A DNA stretch of 64,000 nucleotides, taken from Rhinolophus ferrumequinum. Its lineage: Eukaryota > Chordata > Mammalia > Chiroptera > Rhinolophidae. The stretch covers positions 11,731,324 through 11,795,323 of the forward strand of contig NC_046306.1 of the NCBI RefSeq assembly GCF_004115265.2, read 5' to 3'. Below the pieces are notes generated by a model. That model ran no database searches, was not told the DNA's origin, and saw only the letters and a program-made list of their open reading frames with translations. A program made the translations under genes and the position numbers. Shown here piece after piece: positions 23,149 through 34,375 of the stretch; within the stretch, counting starts at the first letter, position 1, and each line of letters opens with the position of its first letter.

Positions 23149-23356
23149 TGGCAAGATGGTAGAAGGGATGATTTGAGGACAGACAGAAGTTATTGAAACT
23201 CTAAAGAACGACTTTAAAAGGAAAATACTTAACATCAAAAATAAAACTTACCTATAAACCTATATCTATAAGTGATGAATATTTAATATTTTTACTCCAG
23301 TCTTTTCTTCAGTGCTTATCTCAACGAGGATCTGTGTGTGTGTTCTATCCTCTCTC

Positions 23357-23359
<3 letters not shown>

Positions 23360-23394
<35 letters not shown>
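23360..23394. repeat. (CA)n microsatellite
   Basis: Uninterrupted CA dinucleotides, about 17 units. Confidence 0.95.
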
Positions 23395-23397
<3 letters not shown>

Positions 23398-23499
23398 TTG
23401 AAATTCAAATTCAATTAATAGCTAAGAATGCCTTTATATCCTTTCATTTTACTACTCCATAGAAAAACTATATAGATGCACAAGTGGAAGTCCCTCTTC

Positions 23500-23880
23500 C
23501 TCCTAAACAATCTCATATCCCATGGATTACCATTGTTGCATTTTGGAGAATATCTTTCTAAATTTATAGTCATATGTATTTAAAAGTACGTATCTTTATC
23601 TAATCATACTAGAATTATGCTTCATATATTTGTTTGCCTTTTGTCTTATTTCATTTAGGAGAATATTATGGGCATTTTTTATTGCAACATATAAATAACC
23701 TTATTCATTCTTAGTGCTTGCACAACATTTCATTGTGTACATGCGCCATGATTTATCTAGTTACTCCCAACCAATGCATATTTAGGTTGTTTCCTTTTTT
23801 TTTTCTATTATAAACCATGCTTCAGTGACCATGCTTATAAAAGTATCTGTGTAAATGTAACTGGTATGCTGAAAAATCAT
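23500..23880 (-). mobile_element. Probable old L1 fragment, antisense
   Basis: CTAGTTACTCCCAACCAATG, TTTAGGTTGTTTCC and TATTATAAACCATGCTTCAG follow the antisense L1 ORF2 pattern. Confidence 0.5.
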
Positions 23881-24154
23881 ATATTGAAAAATAATTTTTT
23901 AAAAGCAAATTTTAGTCTACCACCACTCTTTAAGTTTCTTTTTTTTCTTCATTCTCTTATTTTTTTTATTATTTTTTTTAATCTTTAAGTTTCTTTTGAA
24001 GAAAGCTCCCACTAGATAAAAATCTCAGCAGCATCCACGGTTTTTTAAAAAGAAAATACTCTTAGGTATCAATAGGCAACTTTTTTTTTTGTATTAATGG
24101 TTCATAGCAATCAACCAAGCCCCATCATTAATGCAAAAGCTCTTCAAAGGATCC

Positions 24155-24620
24155 CTCAGCTAGGGGCGCCGCCGAGGTGCCTTATGGGGAATGTAGTCGG
24201 GAAAGGCATCCGACGTGCTTTGGGGAATCCTGGGAAGGGCGCCCGGAAGCCTCCTCTGCGCGTGTGCCCTTCGGGTCTCTACCTGGGCGCTGTTTCCGGT
24301 TCTCCAGGCTTTTCCGGCGGGGAGTAAGGCAGTCTCTAGAAGTCCTCGTTTCGGCGTCACCTGGCCGGATGCGAACTCGAGGCGAAGCTGGTGCACCCGC
24401 AAGTTAGAGGAAAGTCTGCGGAAGCTCGAGCCTCGGGGCTCGGAGGGAAGGGTGGGGCTGAGCGGAGCTGGCCGCGGTCTGCGGAGGGTGGACTCGGGCT
24501 CTCCCCGCGTCCCTCTGGAGGAAGCACCTGAAGCGCGTTTCCCATGGTCCCGCAGAAAGGCGGCGAGGGCCGCGCTGGGCTCCTGACTTGCAGGCCTCAT
24601 GGCGTGCGCTCTGTGCTTCC
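24155..24620 (+). promoter_or_regulatory. ZNF334: CpG island promoter of ZNF334 locus (A1)
   Basis: A sharply CpG-rich block (GGCGCCGCCGAGG, GCGCCCGGAAGC, TTTCCGGTTC, TTTCCGGCGG) inside AT-rich DNA, 2.2 kb before the first coding exon. It opens with TTATGGGGAATGTAGTC, whose complement ACTACATTCCCCATAA resembles a ZNF143/SBS site; the A2 island has a matching stretch. GGAGTAAGGC at 24321 offers a possible exon 1 donor (low confidence). No protein is supported here despite long open frames on both strands. Confidence 0.75.
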
Positions 24621-24835
24621 CTTTTTTGCCTGAAGAAGGGGCTCTGTGAAGGTGGAAGGTTTGTGCAGCCAAATGGCTGAAATCTGATTCCGGAAGTTCC
24701 ATTGATGCTCTTGGATCTGCAGCCTGCGGGCTGGGTCGAAAAGTACTAGAACGCAGAAGGGAAGGAATACAACTGTATTATGACAATTACATGTTATATT
24801 AGTTATATTAGTTATTTTATACCAAGTCTTTATTA

Positions 24836-25910
24836 GACGGAAGCTGTGAACTGCAGTTGAAGGGAATGGCCAGGGCGTTGATTTGACTGGAAACAGTGTT
24901 CAATGAAGGATTTGAGGGTGGGAGAGAGGAGGTGTTCACAGCGTTGAATGAAGTTTTAAGAGCTTGATGTTTGGGTTCATATCAGGTCCTACGCATGTTA
25001 TTTAGAGTAACCTTTTTTCCTCATCTGTCAAACGAGCATAGGAATAATACTTGCCTTATAGGGTGGTTCTGAGGTAGAATGAGATGGCGCTTGTGAAGAT
25101 CAGTGTGTTGCGCTCCCGATAAGTGTCCCCTGCCATCGATGTTACACAGGTTTTTAGATGTCTCACTCAGTACTCAAGACTGTGGCTGGCATTACCACCC
25201 CTGTGGGAGCACGCTTAAAAACCTCATGTGCCGAGAGAGAAAGTCATTTACTCCCTGGTGAACGACTTCAGTTTTAAAACAAGGTTTATTTTACTCCTAG
25301 TCTCATGGTCTTTATAATATACATTCCCCGCTTCCTACACCCATTGGGTTTTCTCTGGCACAGTGAAGCAGTTCTATATTGTGAAGCTATACATTTTGAT
25401 AATCAAACTATTTGACCTATTTTCTTAGGTCACAAGGCATAACTGAGTCTTCTAGTTTTTTCCTGCCTTCTGTAGTGTTGTTTCACTCCAAAGCATCTCG
25501 ATTAGATGTTAGAAAAGGCATTTGCCCCTTGGGACTCCAAGTGTAGGTTCCAACTGATGGAAATGTGGCCCCTACGCCCACCTTGAAACAAAACCAGAAG
25601 TAAAAAGCAGAAGGCCCCAGGAACAGGAATCACACCTGGAAGAACGTATTTCGGAACTGAAAATTCACCCTAGAATTTCAGCGTGGAAGCAGAATCCCAG
25701 AAAGGAACATCTTCAGGTGTTACTGGGCCAGAATTTTCCTCCCCAGAATGAGCATAGTCTGGGTGGTAACACCATTTTCAGAGACCGTTGATTATTGTAG
25801 CTCAGCAAAGTGTTCAACTTTCAGAAGAAAGATATGAGCTGCAATTGAAGAGAATGGGCAGGGTGAAGATTTGACAAGGAAAGACACTTTATTGGAGGAT
25901 TTGTGAGTGT
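24836..25910. repeat. Local direct repeat pair (24836-24925 and 25827-25910)
   Basis: GAACTGCAGTTGAAGGGAAT and GAGCTGCAATTGAAGAGAAT begin two similar blocks about 990 bp apart that continue through GATTTGAC and GGAGGATTTG / GAAGGATTTG. The blocks sit in A1 intron 1. Origin unknown. Confidence 0.55.
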
Positions 25911-26786
25911 GTGGGTTGTAAGAAAGGGTACCAGGCATAGCTATGGAAATGATTTCTCATCACCTCCTAAACACACGTCATTCCCTACAACCTCCATTCT
26001 ATCTCTGTTTATTCTGAGCTGCTCAGACCATGTCCATCACCACACTTGGGATTCACTGCATTACACCGTAACAGAATCACATGACGGAGGTCAAGAGAAG
26101 TTGTTTTGAACTATGACTTCTGCCTTATTTTAAAATTAGGACTTAGAAGCTAAATAGCTTATCCAGTCATGAAGTTTGCTAGTGAGAGAGCCAGGAACTG
26201 AATTTAGTCTCTTGATTCCCAGGTCAGGGCTCTGTCCTCGACCACATTTAAGTTAAAACACGTTTCTTAGCAAAAGGTCCTCTTGAGAAACTTTAAGTAA
26301 GGGAGACCAAAAAGATAAAGATACTAAAGCACTTTTTTCTGAGCTCCTGGATTATCTGATCTCAAGTGGCTAAAATATAGGAAAATAGGTAACTGACATA
26401 ATATCAACATTTGCCCATGCCAATATTTTAATCCTAAAATCAATTTTAATGCTGCAGTAATATTCTAAATTTTGTATATATTCAGTTTTGTTCACCCAAT
26501 CTATTATTGGACTCAGGTTATTTTTCATTTTTTCAAAGGCATATATTGACAGTACTTCATAGAGAACAATTGTTTACATTCACTCAGTATGAAAAGTTCT
26601 GTGTGACCATTTCAGAATTGTAAATGGACAAGTGGATATTCTATCAACATGTTTCCTGTACCTTCCAGTACCAGATTGGTCAAAGGGCCAGCTTCTTAAG
26701 TGGGCCATTTTCTTGGTAGGTAATTGTAAGAGCTGCTATGTTAGCCAGATTTCTCATGATTCCATTTCCCATTCTTCCTTACCCAG

Positions 26787-26847
26787 CCCTGGGATCACCA
26801 TTCTTGGCTCTTTTTTTCAAGAGCATCCGAAAATGAACAAATCCCAG
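26787..26847 (+). pseudogene. ZNF334: A1 first coding exon (MNKSQ)
   Basis: Acceptor TTCCTTACCCAG; ATG at 26833 gives five codons MNKSQ, then donor GTAAGT. The layout equals the A2 exon at 61399-61457, with GAGCATCCGAAAATGAAC against GAGCAGGAGAAAATGAAC. Confidence 0.75.
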
Positions 26848-27249
26848 GTAAGTTGTTTAGGGATCTACTTACCCGCATTCTATAGTAGATTTCAAAGTGA
26901 CTTATAGTAGTTTGTACATTCAGATGAAATAGTAGAAATATATAAAATTAAGCATCAGAGAACAGAGAATCAGATCAACACTGGAAAGCTGACATAAATA
27001 TACAGAAATTGTATGTTCCTATAGGTTTATTCAAATTATGCCAGAAAGGCCCAGACAATATGAGACAGGTCTTACATTGGCCATGAGTATGCTTGTCCTG
27101 TTGTTTATATGTGAACATTTTCTTAGGTGATCTTTGAATAAGTGATACAGAGGCCAGTCTTGCCAAAAACAGTTGTGAAAGAAATGTGGTCGTTCTCCAA
27201 TGACTTTTACATCCAGGCAAAGCACAGTACAGTGATCAAAAACAGAGTT

Positions 27250-27480
27250 AACATTAATACAGTGCTATTATTATCTGTCTTACTCAAATTTTGCCAGTTG
27301 TCCCAACTCATTTCTTTTTCAGGGATTCAATCTAAGATCCCACATTGCATTTGGTTGTTATGTCTCTTTAGCCTCCTGCAATATAGGGCAGTCTTTCTTT
27401 GTCTCTCATGGCCTTGATGCTTTATTGGTCACTTGTTTTGTAGGGCTCATTCTAGTTTTCCCTTTTTCTTTTTTATAACT
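27250..27480 (-). mobile_element. Probable L1 remnant, antisense
   Basis: GATCCCACATTGCATTTGGT, TGTTATGTCTCTTTAGCCTC and CAGTCTTTCTTTGTCTCTCA are typical of an L1 region often found antisense in introns. A1 intron 2. Confidence 0.5.
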
Positions 27481-28009
27481 GCTTTGTCTGATGGGGATAA
27501 ACCCGGTTCTTACTGTCTACATTATATTTACTCGCTTGCTCATTTAGGTATACACATGAGGTAGTTTAAGAATCACTGATTCACATCCCATGTGAAAAAC
27601 AAGATTCCTAACTAGAGTGTTTTTGTGTACAGTTCTTATCTTTAGCTTTACGGAATGTAGTCAAAATACTCTCCTCCAAAATTATTTTGGTTCTTCATGC
27701 TATATACCGTAGCTATGTTATTTCACTGTAATATACAACAAGTCCTTGAATAATACTGTTTTGTTCAACATTGTTTTGTTATATCGTTGATGAAATGCCA
27801 TAAGAAATTAACAACCTATGAGTGAGTGGTCAACTCCTCTTCCTCCTTATCATGTAGGATTGAGTCTCTCCTTCCCACCCCCACGGGAATGACCTGTGGT
27901 CATGTTTCACAGTGGTGTCCTAGTTTTCTTCCCCTCTAATTTGACCTTTAAGCCATTTTCCATTTTTCTAGAGTATGAGACAGCAAGTGTTTCCTTTAAG
28001 GACCAGATA

Positions 28010-28190
28010 ATAACTTCTTTTGATTTTGCTGGCCAGAGATTTTGCATGGTCTCTGTCAGATCTACTCAGCACAGCTGTGATAGCATGAAAGCACTCATAG
28101 GTAATGTGTAAACACATGGATCTGGCCATTTGGCTCTCTGTGGGCTGGATTTGGCCTAGAGGCTGTAGTTTGCCAACCCTTATTCTGTAG
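28010..28190 (-). mobile_element. hAT-type MITE, antisense
   Basis: GTGGGCTGGATTTGGCCTAG, AGGCTGTAGTTTGCCAACCC and TGCATGGTCTCTGTCAGATC are the reverse of the element at 17970-18150. Confidence 0.7.
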
Positions 28191-29083
28191 AACATTGCTT
28201 CTAAGCTAAAGATTTGATCACAGAATGCCAGTCCTTGCTAACAAATAGCTCTTTATGGATTTCCATTATTCACAACAGTGGTCTCCAAAGGGAAGGATAG
28301 GGAGCACCCCAGGAATCCCTGGGACTTCTGTTCACACTGGTATTTTGGCTAAAAGAATGAGAAAGCAATTCAGTTTTATTGATACTAATATGTAGCTTAA
28401 AGTAACTCAGATACATTATAATTTCTAAGCAAAAGTATGTGGTAGTTGTAGGTACATGCATATTTTACTGATGTGTTGTACCATCCAAAAAATTTCAAGA
28501 CTGTTAATTATAGAAAAAAGTCCCTCTTTTCTCTGCCCCCATCCAGCTCCTCATTATCCTTTCATACCAAGATATATGTAGTGCTCTGAACTTTCCATGT
28601 GTGTTTTATACCTGCGTGTATTTCTTGATGCTCACATCCCTCTATCAACACACTATTGATGTTTCAGGAATAAAAGTATTACCCCCTCAGAGAAGACGGA
28701 TAATAGAAAGTGGAACCAGCTTTCTCCTTTTGAGATTCACCTTTTATCTTGTACATATGTCCATCATTGCTCTTTACTGAAGATACATATTTCTATTTAT
28801 GCCACCCTATCGAATGTACACTCCTTGAGCGTCATGCATTGCATGTGAGTTAGTCATCTGAGAAATTAGAATAGTTCTAGGGACATGGTATAAGCTCAGT
28901 ACATTTTTAAAAATTAATTTTAAAAAATGAACACAGTGACAGGATATTTCTAATTTTTTACCCTCCCGTAAAGTATCTCTTTATAGCTCCATCAGCCATG
29001 ACAGCAGTCTCCTTATAGTTGATGTTCCTGTGTATTTTATGTCACTAAATTCTAATTACTTCAGATTAAACATACTCTTTCAG

Positions 29084-29218
29084 AGATCGGTTTCATTCAG
29101 TGACCTGACTGAGCTCCTAGGAGGAGTGGTAGCACCTGGACCCTGCCAGAGGCTCCTGTGATGTGATGTGATGTGATGTGATGTGATGCTAGAGAACTAT
29201 AGCAGCTAGTCTAAGTGG
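29084..29218 (+). pseudogene. ZNF334: A1 KRAB-A exon, broken
   Basis: After acceptor ACTCTTTCAG the exon begins as SVSFSDLT, then loses several bases relative to a KRAB-A box before GGAGGAGTGG, keeps CTGGACCCTGCC and AGAGGCTCCTG, and then carries six TGTGA units where CTG-TAC-AGG-GATGTGATG should be. It ends AGAGAACTATAGCAGC...GTGG with donor GTGAGT. Length is 135 bp against the usual 127. Confidence 0.85.
29157..29188 (+). repeat. ZNF334: (TGTGA)6 within KRAB-A exon
   Basis: Six perfect TGTGA pentamers plus TG, replacing the codons around the DVM residues. The source motif GATGTGATG is intrinsic to KRAB-A boxes. Confidence 0.92.
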
Positions 29219-29345
29219 GTGAGTACCGTTTCCCTGTGTAACTGCCAAAAGCATGCATTTGCTGTGTCACAGAAACATGTGGGATTTAAGTATTTAGCTT
29301 TACGCATCAGGGGAGCAAGATGATTAAAATCCTTTTAGGCAGTAG

Positions 29346-29347
<2 letters not shown>

Positions 29348-29393
<46 letters not shown>
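29348..29393. repeat. (GT)n microsatellite
   Basis: About 22 uninterrupted GT units in the A1 intron between KRAB-A and KRAB-B. Confidence 0.95.
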
Positions 29394-29397
<4 letters not shown>

Positions 29398-29565
29398 ATA
29401 TACGTGTACTCACTGCCATTCCCCCACCTTTCCTGAAATGTTCTAACTTTAGTGACATTGATAGAATCTTCATTGCACAGTTTCTGAAGCTGTACTTACT
29501 TCATCCTTCAGAATCCTTGAGTCTAAAGAGCTTGGTTCACGTTCTTTATTATTCCCCACTAACAG

Positions 29566-29662
29566 GGTATCTATCGTGTTAGGAAACCAAATGTGATCTT
29601 CAAATTGGAGCAGGGAGAAGAACCATGAATAGTGGAGGAATTCTCAACCCTGAACTACTCAG
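29566..29662 (+). pseudogene. ZNF334: A1 KRAB-B exon, broken
   Basis: Acceptor CCCCACTAACAG, donor CTCAG/GTGAGT. It reads KPNVIFKLEQGEEP then TGA where W is expected, then IVEEFSTLNYS. Length is 97 bp against the usual 96, with a small rearrangement before KPN. Confidence 0.85.
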
Positions 29663-30755
29663 GTGAGTAAGTGATAACTGAGGAGGTGGAAACAGTGGAA
29701 ATGAGAGTTCCAAGGTGGTTAGTGTTCATAGTTGGCATCTTTGTAATGTTTCTCAGGAATCTCTTTTTATAGGCCCCAGACCTTTGAAAGTAATTGATGA
29801 TTACCTGTCATGCTATAAATACCTAAAACATATTGTCCTGAATAAATGTACTCCTTCTTTAATTAAAACTTATAAAGCTTTTTGACACTAAGTTACGTCT
29901 CCCTAGAGTCTAGTCCCTCCCTCACTACACCTTGGACTTTATTTCTGTGGCATTCCCTGTTGCCTACCTGACCCCCTCCCCATTGTCACAGCCTTGTTAT
30001 ATCTTCAGACATTCATAGATCTGTCTTAAAAAAAATAAATCTTGCTTGATTTGCATGCTATGTCTAGCTACCTCCCAATTTTATCTCCATCCTGTAACTG
30101 AAAAATCACTCAGTTTCACTTTCTATTCTCAGCCCCACCAGGGTGGGGACTAGGGTGAGGCAAACAAGGCACCATGGGAACAAACTTAAGAAGACAGTCA
30201 CTCTCAGGGTCATGCAGGTGCCCTAGGCCTGGTTGGTGCTTGCATCACCCTAGTCCCCGTCCTGCTCAACCCACTTTCTCCTTTTTATCTGTGCAGATCC
30301 CAAAGTTCTCAGGTCATTACCAAAATATCAGATGCACTCCTCCTCCCTCCTCCTTGTTTCTTTATAATACTGACCTCTGAAATTCATTTCTCCTTGTCTC
30401 ATTGTCTCACTGTCTTTCTCTAAGTGCTTCCTTGACACTTGCAGTATACTTTGTGCTTACTGTTCCCTGTGACTATTTTACTTTTTCCTTGTCAAAGGTA
30501 CTTGTATTCTTTGCTAGTTTCCTCTTCTTTTCATGCTATTAAATAGGCCAGTGTAGGTGGATTGCTTTTCTTTTCTTTTCTTTTTGTTTCCTCCCAAATC
30601 AACCATGTAGGAGATATTTATACTTGAAATTTTCTTAATCCTAAAAGGCTGGGCCTGAAGTCCAGTCCCCCCAACAAAGCATTTGTAAGGTATTCTCATT
30701 TCATAGTAAAATGTGTAAAGGCTCACAAGTTATTGTTAATTGCGCTCCTTCCTAG

Positions 30756-32447
30756 AAGTTGATGATGTCTTAGAGAAGGACAAGGAAATCCAAGGCAAAC
30801 ATTTGAGGCAAATTGTATTCTTCAACAATAAAACACTGATTATAGAGAGAGTTAATATGTTGGGGAAGACTAATCTAGGCATGAATATTGTTCCCTCAAG
30901 AAAAATAACCTATAAATATGATCCATGTGGAAACAATTTAAAAACTAATTCAGAAGTAATTGTTGCAAAGAAAAGCTATTTTTTAAAGGTTTCGTAAATA
31001 TAGTGGATGTGGGAAACCACTACATTCTACAGTTAGAAATATCATTCTGGAATGAAAAAATACAAATAAAATCCAATTAGGAAAGCCAGAAATCAAAATG
31101 AAGATCTTATTCTGCACCAGATCATTCATACTTCGAAACAACCTTTTGAATATGATAAATGTGGGAAAACCTTCAAAAGGGCAATCCTCATTACACAGAA
31201 GCGGGTACATTCTGAAAGGAAACCAAATGAATGTAATGAATGTATTATAGGAAAACCTTTTCTAAGAGGTCCACCCTCATCCTACATCACAGAATTCATA
31301 CAGGGAGAAACCCTATGTTTGTAATGATTGTAGGAAAACTTTTCATGTAAAGACAAGCCTCACTTGACACCAAAGAATTCAACTGGAGAGAGACCCTGTG
31401 GATGCAAAGAATGTGGGGAGAGCTTCACTGACAAATAGCCTTCATCGTACATCAGAAAATCCATACAGGGGAGAAATTCTATGAGCTTAATGAATGTGGA
31501 AAGACCTTTTTCAGAAGTCAGCCCTCACTGAGCTACATTACAGGTCGCACATGGAGAAGAAACCTTATGAATGCAAGGGATGTGAGAACGCCTTCATCCA
31601 GAAATCTTACCTTGCTATTCATCAAAGAACTCACAGAAGAGGGAAACCAAATGAATGTAAGGAATGTGGGAAAACCTGTGAGGCAGCTCTCAATGTGTAT
31701 TGAAGGACTCCTACAGGAGAGAAACCCGATGAACGCTGTCAATGTAGAAAATTTTTATATATTAAATCAGCCCACGTTGCACATCAGATAACTAATAGAG
31801 GAGAGAGATCTTATGTATGAAATGAATGTGGAAAATTTTTCTGCTGTAAGTCAACAGTCTATACATCAAAGAACACAGGAGAGAAATGTGTGTTTAATAA
31901 ATATGGTAGAACATTCATGATGAAGTCAAACCACATGAGAGAATGCACACAAAGGAGAATCTTTATGAGTGTAATGAACATGAACATGCCATCGGCAAAA
32001 ACCCAACACCTTGTTGAACATCAGAGAACTATATGGGAGAGACCATATGAAAGTAACAAATGTGAGAGAACCTGCTGCCAAAAGGCAGCCCTCACTCACC
32101 ATCAGAGAACACACACAGAAGCGGATCCTGCGAGTGTAGTATATGTGGGAAAACCTGCCGGAAGTTCTCCTTCATTGAACATTAGCGAATTCACATCATG
32201 GAGAAGCTATGAATGTAATGAGTGTGGGAAATCCTGCCATCAGTTAGCCTTCAGAGTACATTGGAGAAGTCACACAAGAGAGAAACCCTTTGAGGGTATC
32301 AAGTGTGGGAAAACCTAACAGTTGTAGACTCACACTGAACATCAGAAAATACATGCGGGAAAAACCATGTGACTGACAAATGTGAGAAAACATGTATTTT
32401 GTCACAAATCAAACTTCATCTTATATCAGAAAACTCATAAAGAGTGA
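30756..32447 (+). pseudogene. ZNF334: A1 zinc-finger exon, broken
   Basis: Acceptor CTCCTTCCTAG joins KRAB-B in the expected phase (E-VDDVLEKDKEIQ). Finger remnants include PFEYDKCGKTF, KKPYECKGCENAF, QKSYLAIHQRTH, KPNECKECGKT, ERPYESNKCERT and SYECNECGKS. More than ten fingers are recognisable but spread over all three frames with stops; the end QKTHKE-stop is the natural C-terminus. Confidence 0.88.
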
Positions 32448-33919
32448 ATTCCAAGAAAGCAATGACCAAAAGAACACAAATCAAATAGTTTACACAAGGC
32501 TAACCCTACATAAGCACAGAAGAGTGAAATCTTATCAATTAATATGAAAAACTTTTCTGCCATAAATCAACCCTCACTCTAATAGAGAACTCACACAGGA
32601 AAAAAATAAAAGTGTATTTAATAAATGTGGTATAACATTCAGTGTGAACTGTGGAAACATTCAACATTTCTGACATGCTAAGTATGCTTCCTTTTTAAAA
32701 TAATGAGACAAGCATTATTTAAATTAAATTAATTGATTTCTCTTGACATTGTTACTTGACAGTGTATGTTGCAAGGTATGAAGATCTAACCTCTCTTGGT
32801 TCCAAATCAACACCAATTTTTCCTGCGATAATTGAATACAATTTCCCAGTTTTAAATTCCCAGATTAGACAGGTTGGTTTTTGTCTTTTAACTGTCTGCA
32901 CAGTTTAGTAACAGACTCCGATCCCTTTATCTGCAGAGGTAGCATTAAGAGAACTAACCATGTTACTCCATCCTCTTCTCACAGTGGGTATACCCCAGAT
33001 GGGCGTTAGATAAAGCTGAGCTAATGAAAGCCCTTCCTAAGACCTTTATAATGGGAGAGGGACATAAGTTAGCTAATGTGTGATCCTGAAGCTTCCAGCA
33101 GCCACGTTAAAAAACAGCAATTGCAGTAGGGGGAAACATGCAGAGGTAAGCATATTTGAGCAGCAAAGAGAAGTCTGATAGTGTTTGTCTCCCTGTTAGT
33201 AGTTCCTGATATCCTGTTCTATCAGTAGTTTGCTTATGTCAACTAACAGGCTTTCAATTTTTTTTTCTAATCAACATGTCCATAGAAGTGTTCTTTAGAA
33301 TTCACTTACTAAATTCTGAGAAAAGAAAAAGGCCTCTGTAATGCCAATTAGAATTACGTTATATTTATATATGTAGTAAGTCAGGATTGCCATTCAGTTC
33401 GTAGGAAATGTTTTCGCTTCAAATCCTGATTTCCATGAGTGGGACTTTTCCCTAAACCCATTCCTGGCCTCTGCCACATTATACATTCCACCCCAAGGAA
33501 AATCAAGTGGGTTTATCTAATTGGTGAAATTGGCATCTGTATATGTGTTTGTGTGCGTGCGTATGTGTGTGTGTGTGTGTATACTATATGTGAACATATA
33601 CATATGTATAAATGTATGTATTTGTGTTTGTGTGTGTGTATGTGTGTGTGTGTGTACCAGTCTTGCTCTTTTCCTGTGAAACTTATTCCTAGTCTCTTCA
33701 AAGGTTTGGTTGCTCTTATGAATGGGATTTTATTATCTTTCACTTTAAAACTGTAATCTTTACTGATGGAGTTTAAAAAAACAATTTTTGTAACAAATTC
33801 TCTACATTTATCCCTCCATTTTAACATTTTACTTGTCCTTGTAAAATTCATTGTTTTTTATGATGAAACTGGTGGATTGCTTTGCATTTTTTCGATATTT
33901 TAAGACATTACATACAGGG
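32448..33919. other. Intergenic, AT-rich
   Basis: 3' flank of A1. Holds a compound TG/TATG microsatellite at 33540-33656 that makes an artefactual open frame. AATAAA-type hexamers occur (for example near 32620), but nothing else can be named. Confidence 0.5.
33540..33656. repeat. Compound (TG)n/(TATG)n microsatellite
   Basis: Two TG-rich runs separated by a TA-rich stretch with ACATATACATATG. Confidence 0.85.
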
Positions 33920-34369
33920 TGTATTAGTTTTCTGGGGTGCTGTAACAAAGCATCACAAACTGGGTGGTTCAGAACAACAGAATTCTGTTGTGTTAGAGTT
34001 CTGAAGGCTAGAAGTCTGAGAACAAGGTGTTAACAGGCCTCTACTCCCTGCTGAAGGTGCTAGGAAAGACTCTGTGCCAGCCCTGTCTCCTACTGATAGG
34101 CCCATGGCTTGTGGCAGCGTAACTCCAGTCTTCACATGGCATTCTCGTTGTGTGCGTGTGTCCAAATCTCCATGGTACTCGATAAGGATACTAGTCATAT
34201 TGGATTAGTGGCTCACTACTCCGTTATGACCTCATCTTAATTAATTACACTTGCAACAGTCTGTTTCCAAATAAGGTTACATCCTGTGGCCAAATAAGAT
34301 TACATCCTGTGGTACTAGGGGTTAGAACTTGAACATCAATTTTTGGGAGACACAAGTCAACCCATAACA
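33920..34369 (-). mobile_element. MaLR (MLT1) solo LTR fossil
   Basis: TGTATTAGTTTTCTGGGGTG at the left end, CAAACTGGGTGGTTCAGAAC, TATGACCTCATCTTAATTAA and AAGTCAACCCATAACA at the right end give a full-length antisense MLT1-type ERVL-MaLR LTR. Ancient, noncoding. Confidence 0.85.
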
Positions 34370-34375
34370 CAGTAA

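Larger units (their letters stand above)
26787..32447 (+). pseudogene. ZNF334: ZNF334 pseudogene (KRAB C2H2 zinc finger), locus A1
   Basis: In other mammals ZNF334 is a nuclear KRAB C2H2 protein, presumed to repress transcription through TRIM28. Here all parts are present in order: first coding exon (26787-26847, MNKSQ), KRAB-A (29084-29218), KRAB-B (29566-29662) and finger exon (30756-32447). The segment between KRAB and fingers (EIQGKHLRQIVFFNNKTLI, NSEVIVAKKS) and the terminal HKE-stop match human ZNF334 as I remember it, so identity is strong. KRAB-A has small deletions and a pentanucleotide expansion, KRAB-B has a TGA in place of the EEPW tryptophan codon and is one base long, and the finger exon has many stops and frameshifts. 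Splice sites remain GT-AG. It lies next to OCSTAMP, as expected for the orthologue. Confidence 0.88.

Noticed and set aside
24160-24702. Antisense 180-codon open frame and two overlapping sense frames in the first CpG island
   Set aside because: Length is explained by GC richness and lack of stops; composition is low-complexity Arg/Ser/Pro, no domain, and the island serves as a promoter.
33439-33851. Cys/Val-rich and His/Thr-rich open frames
   Set aside because: Produced by a TG/CA microsatellite.
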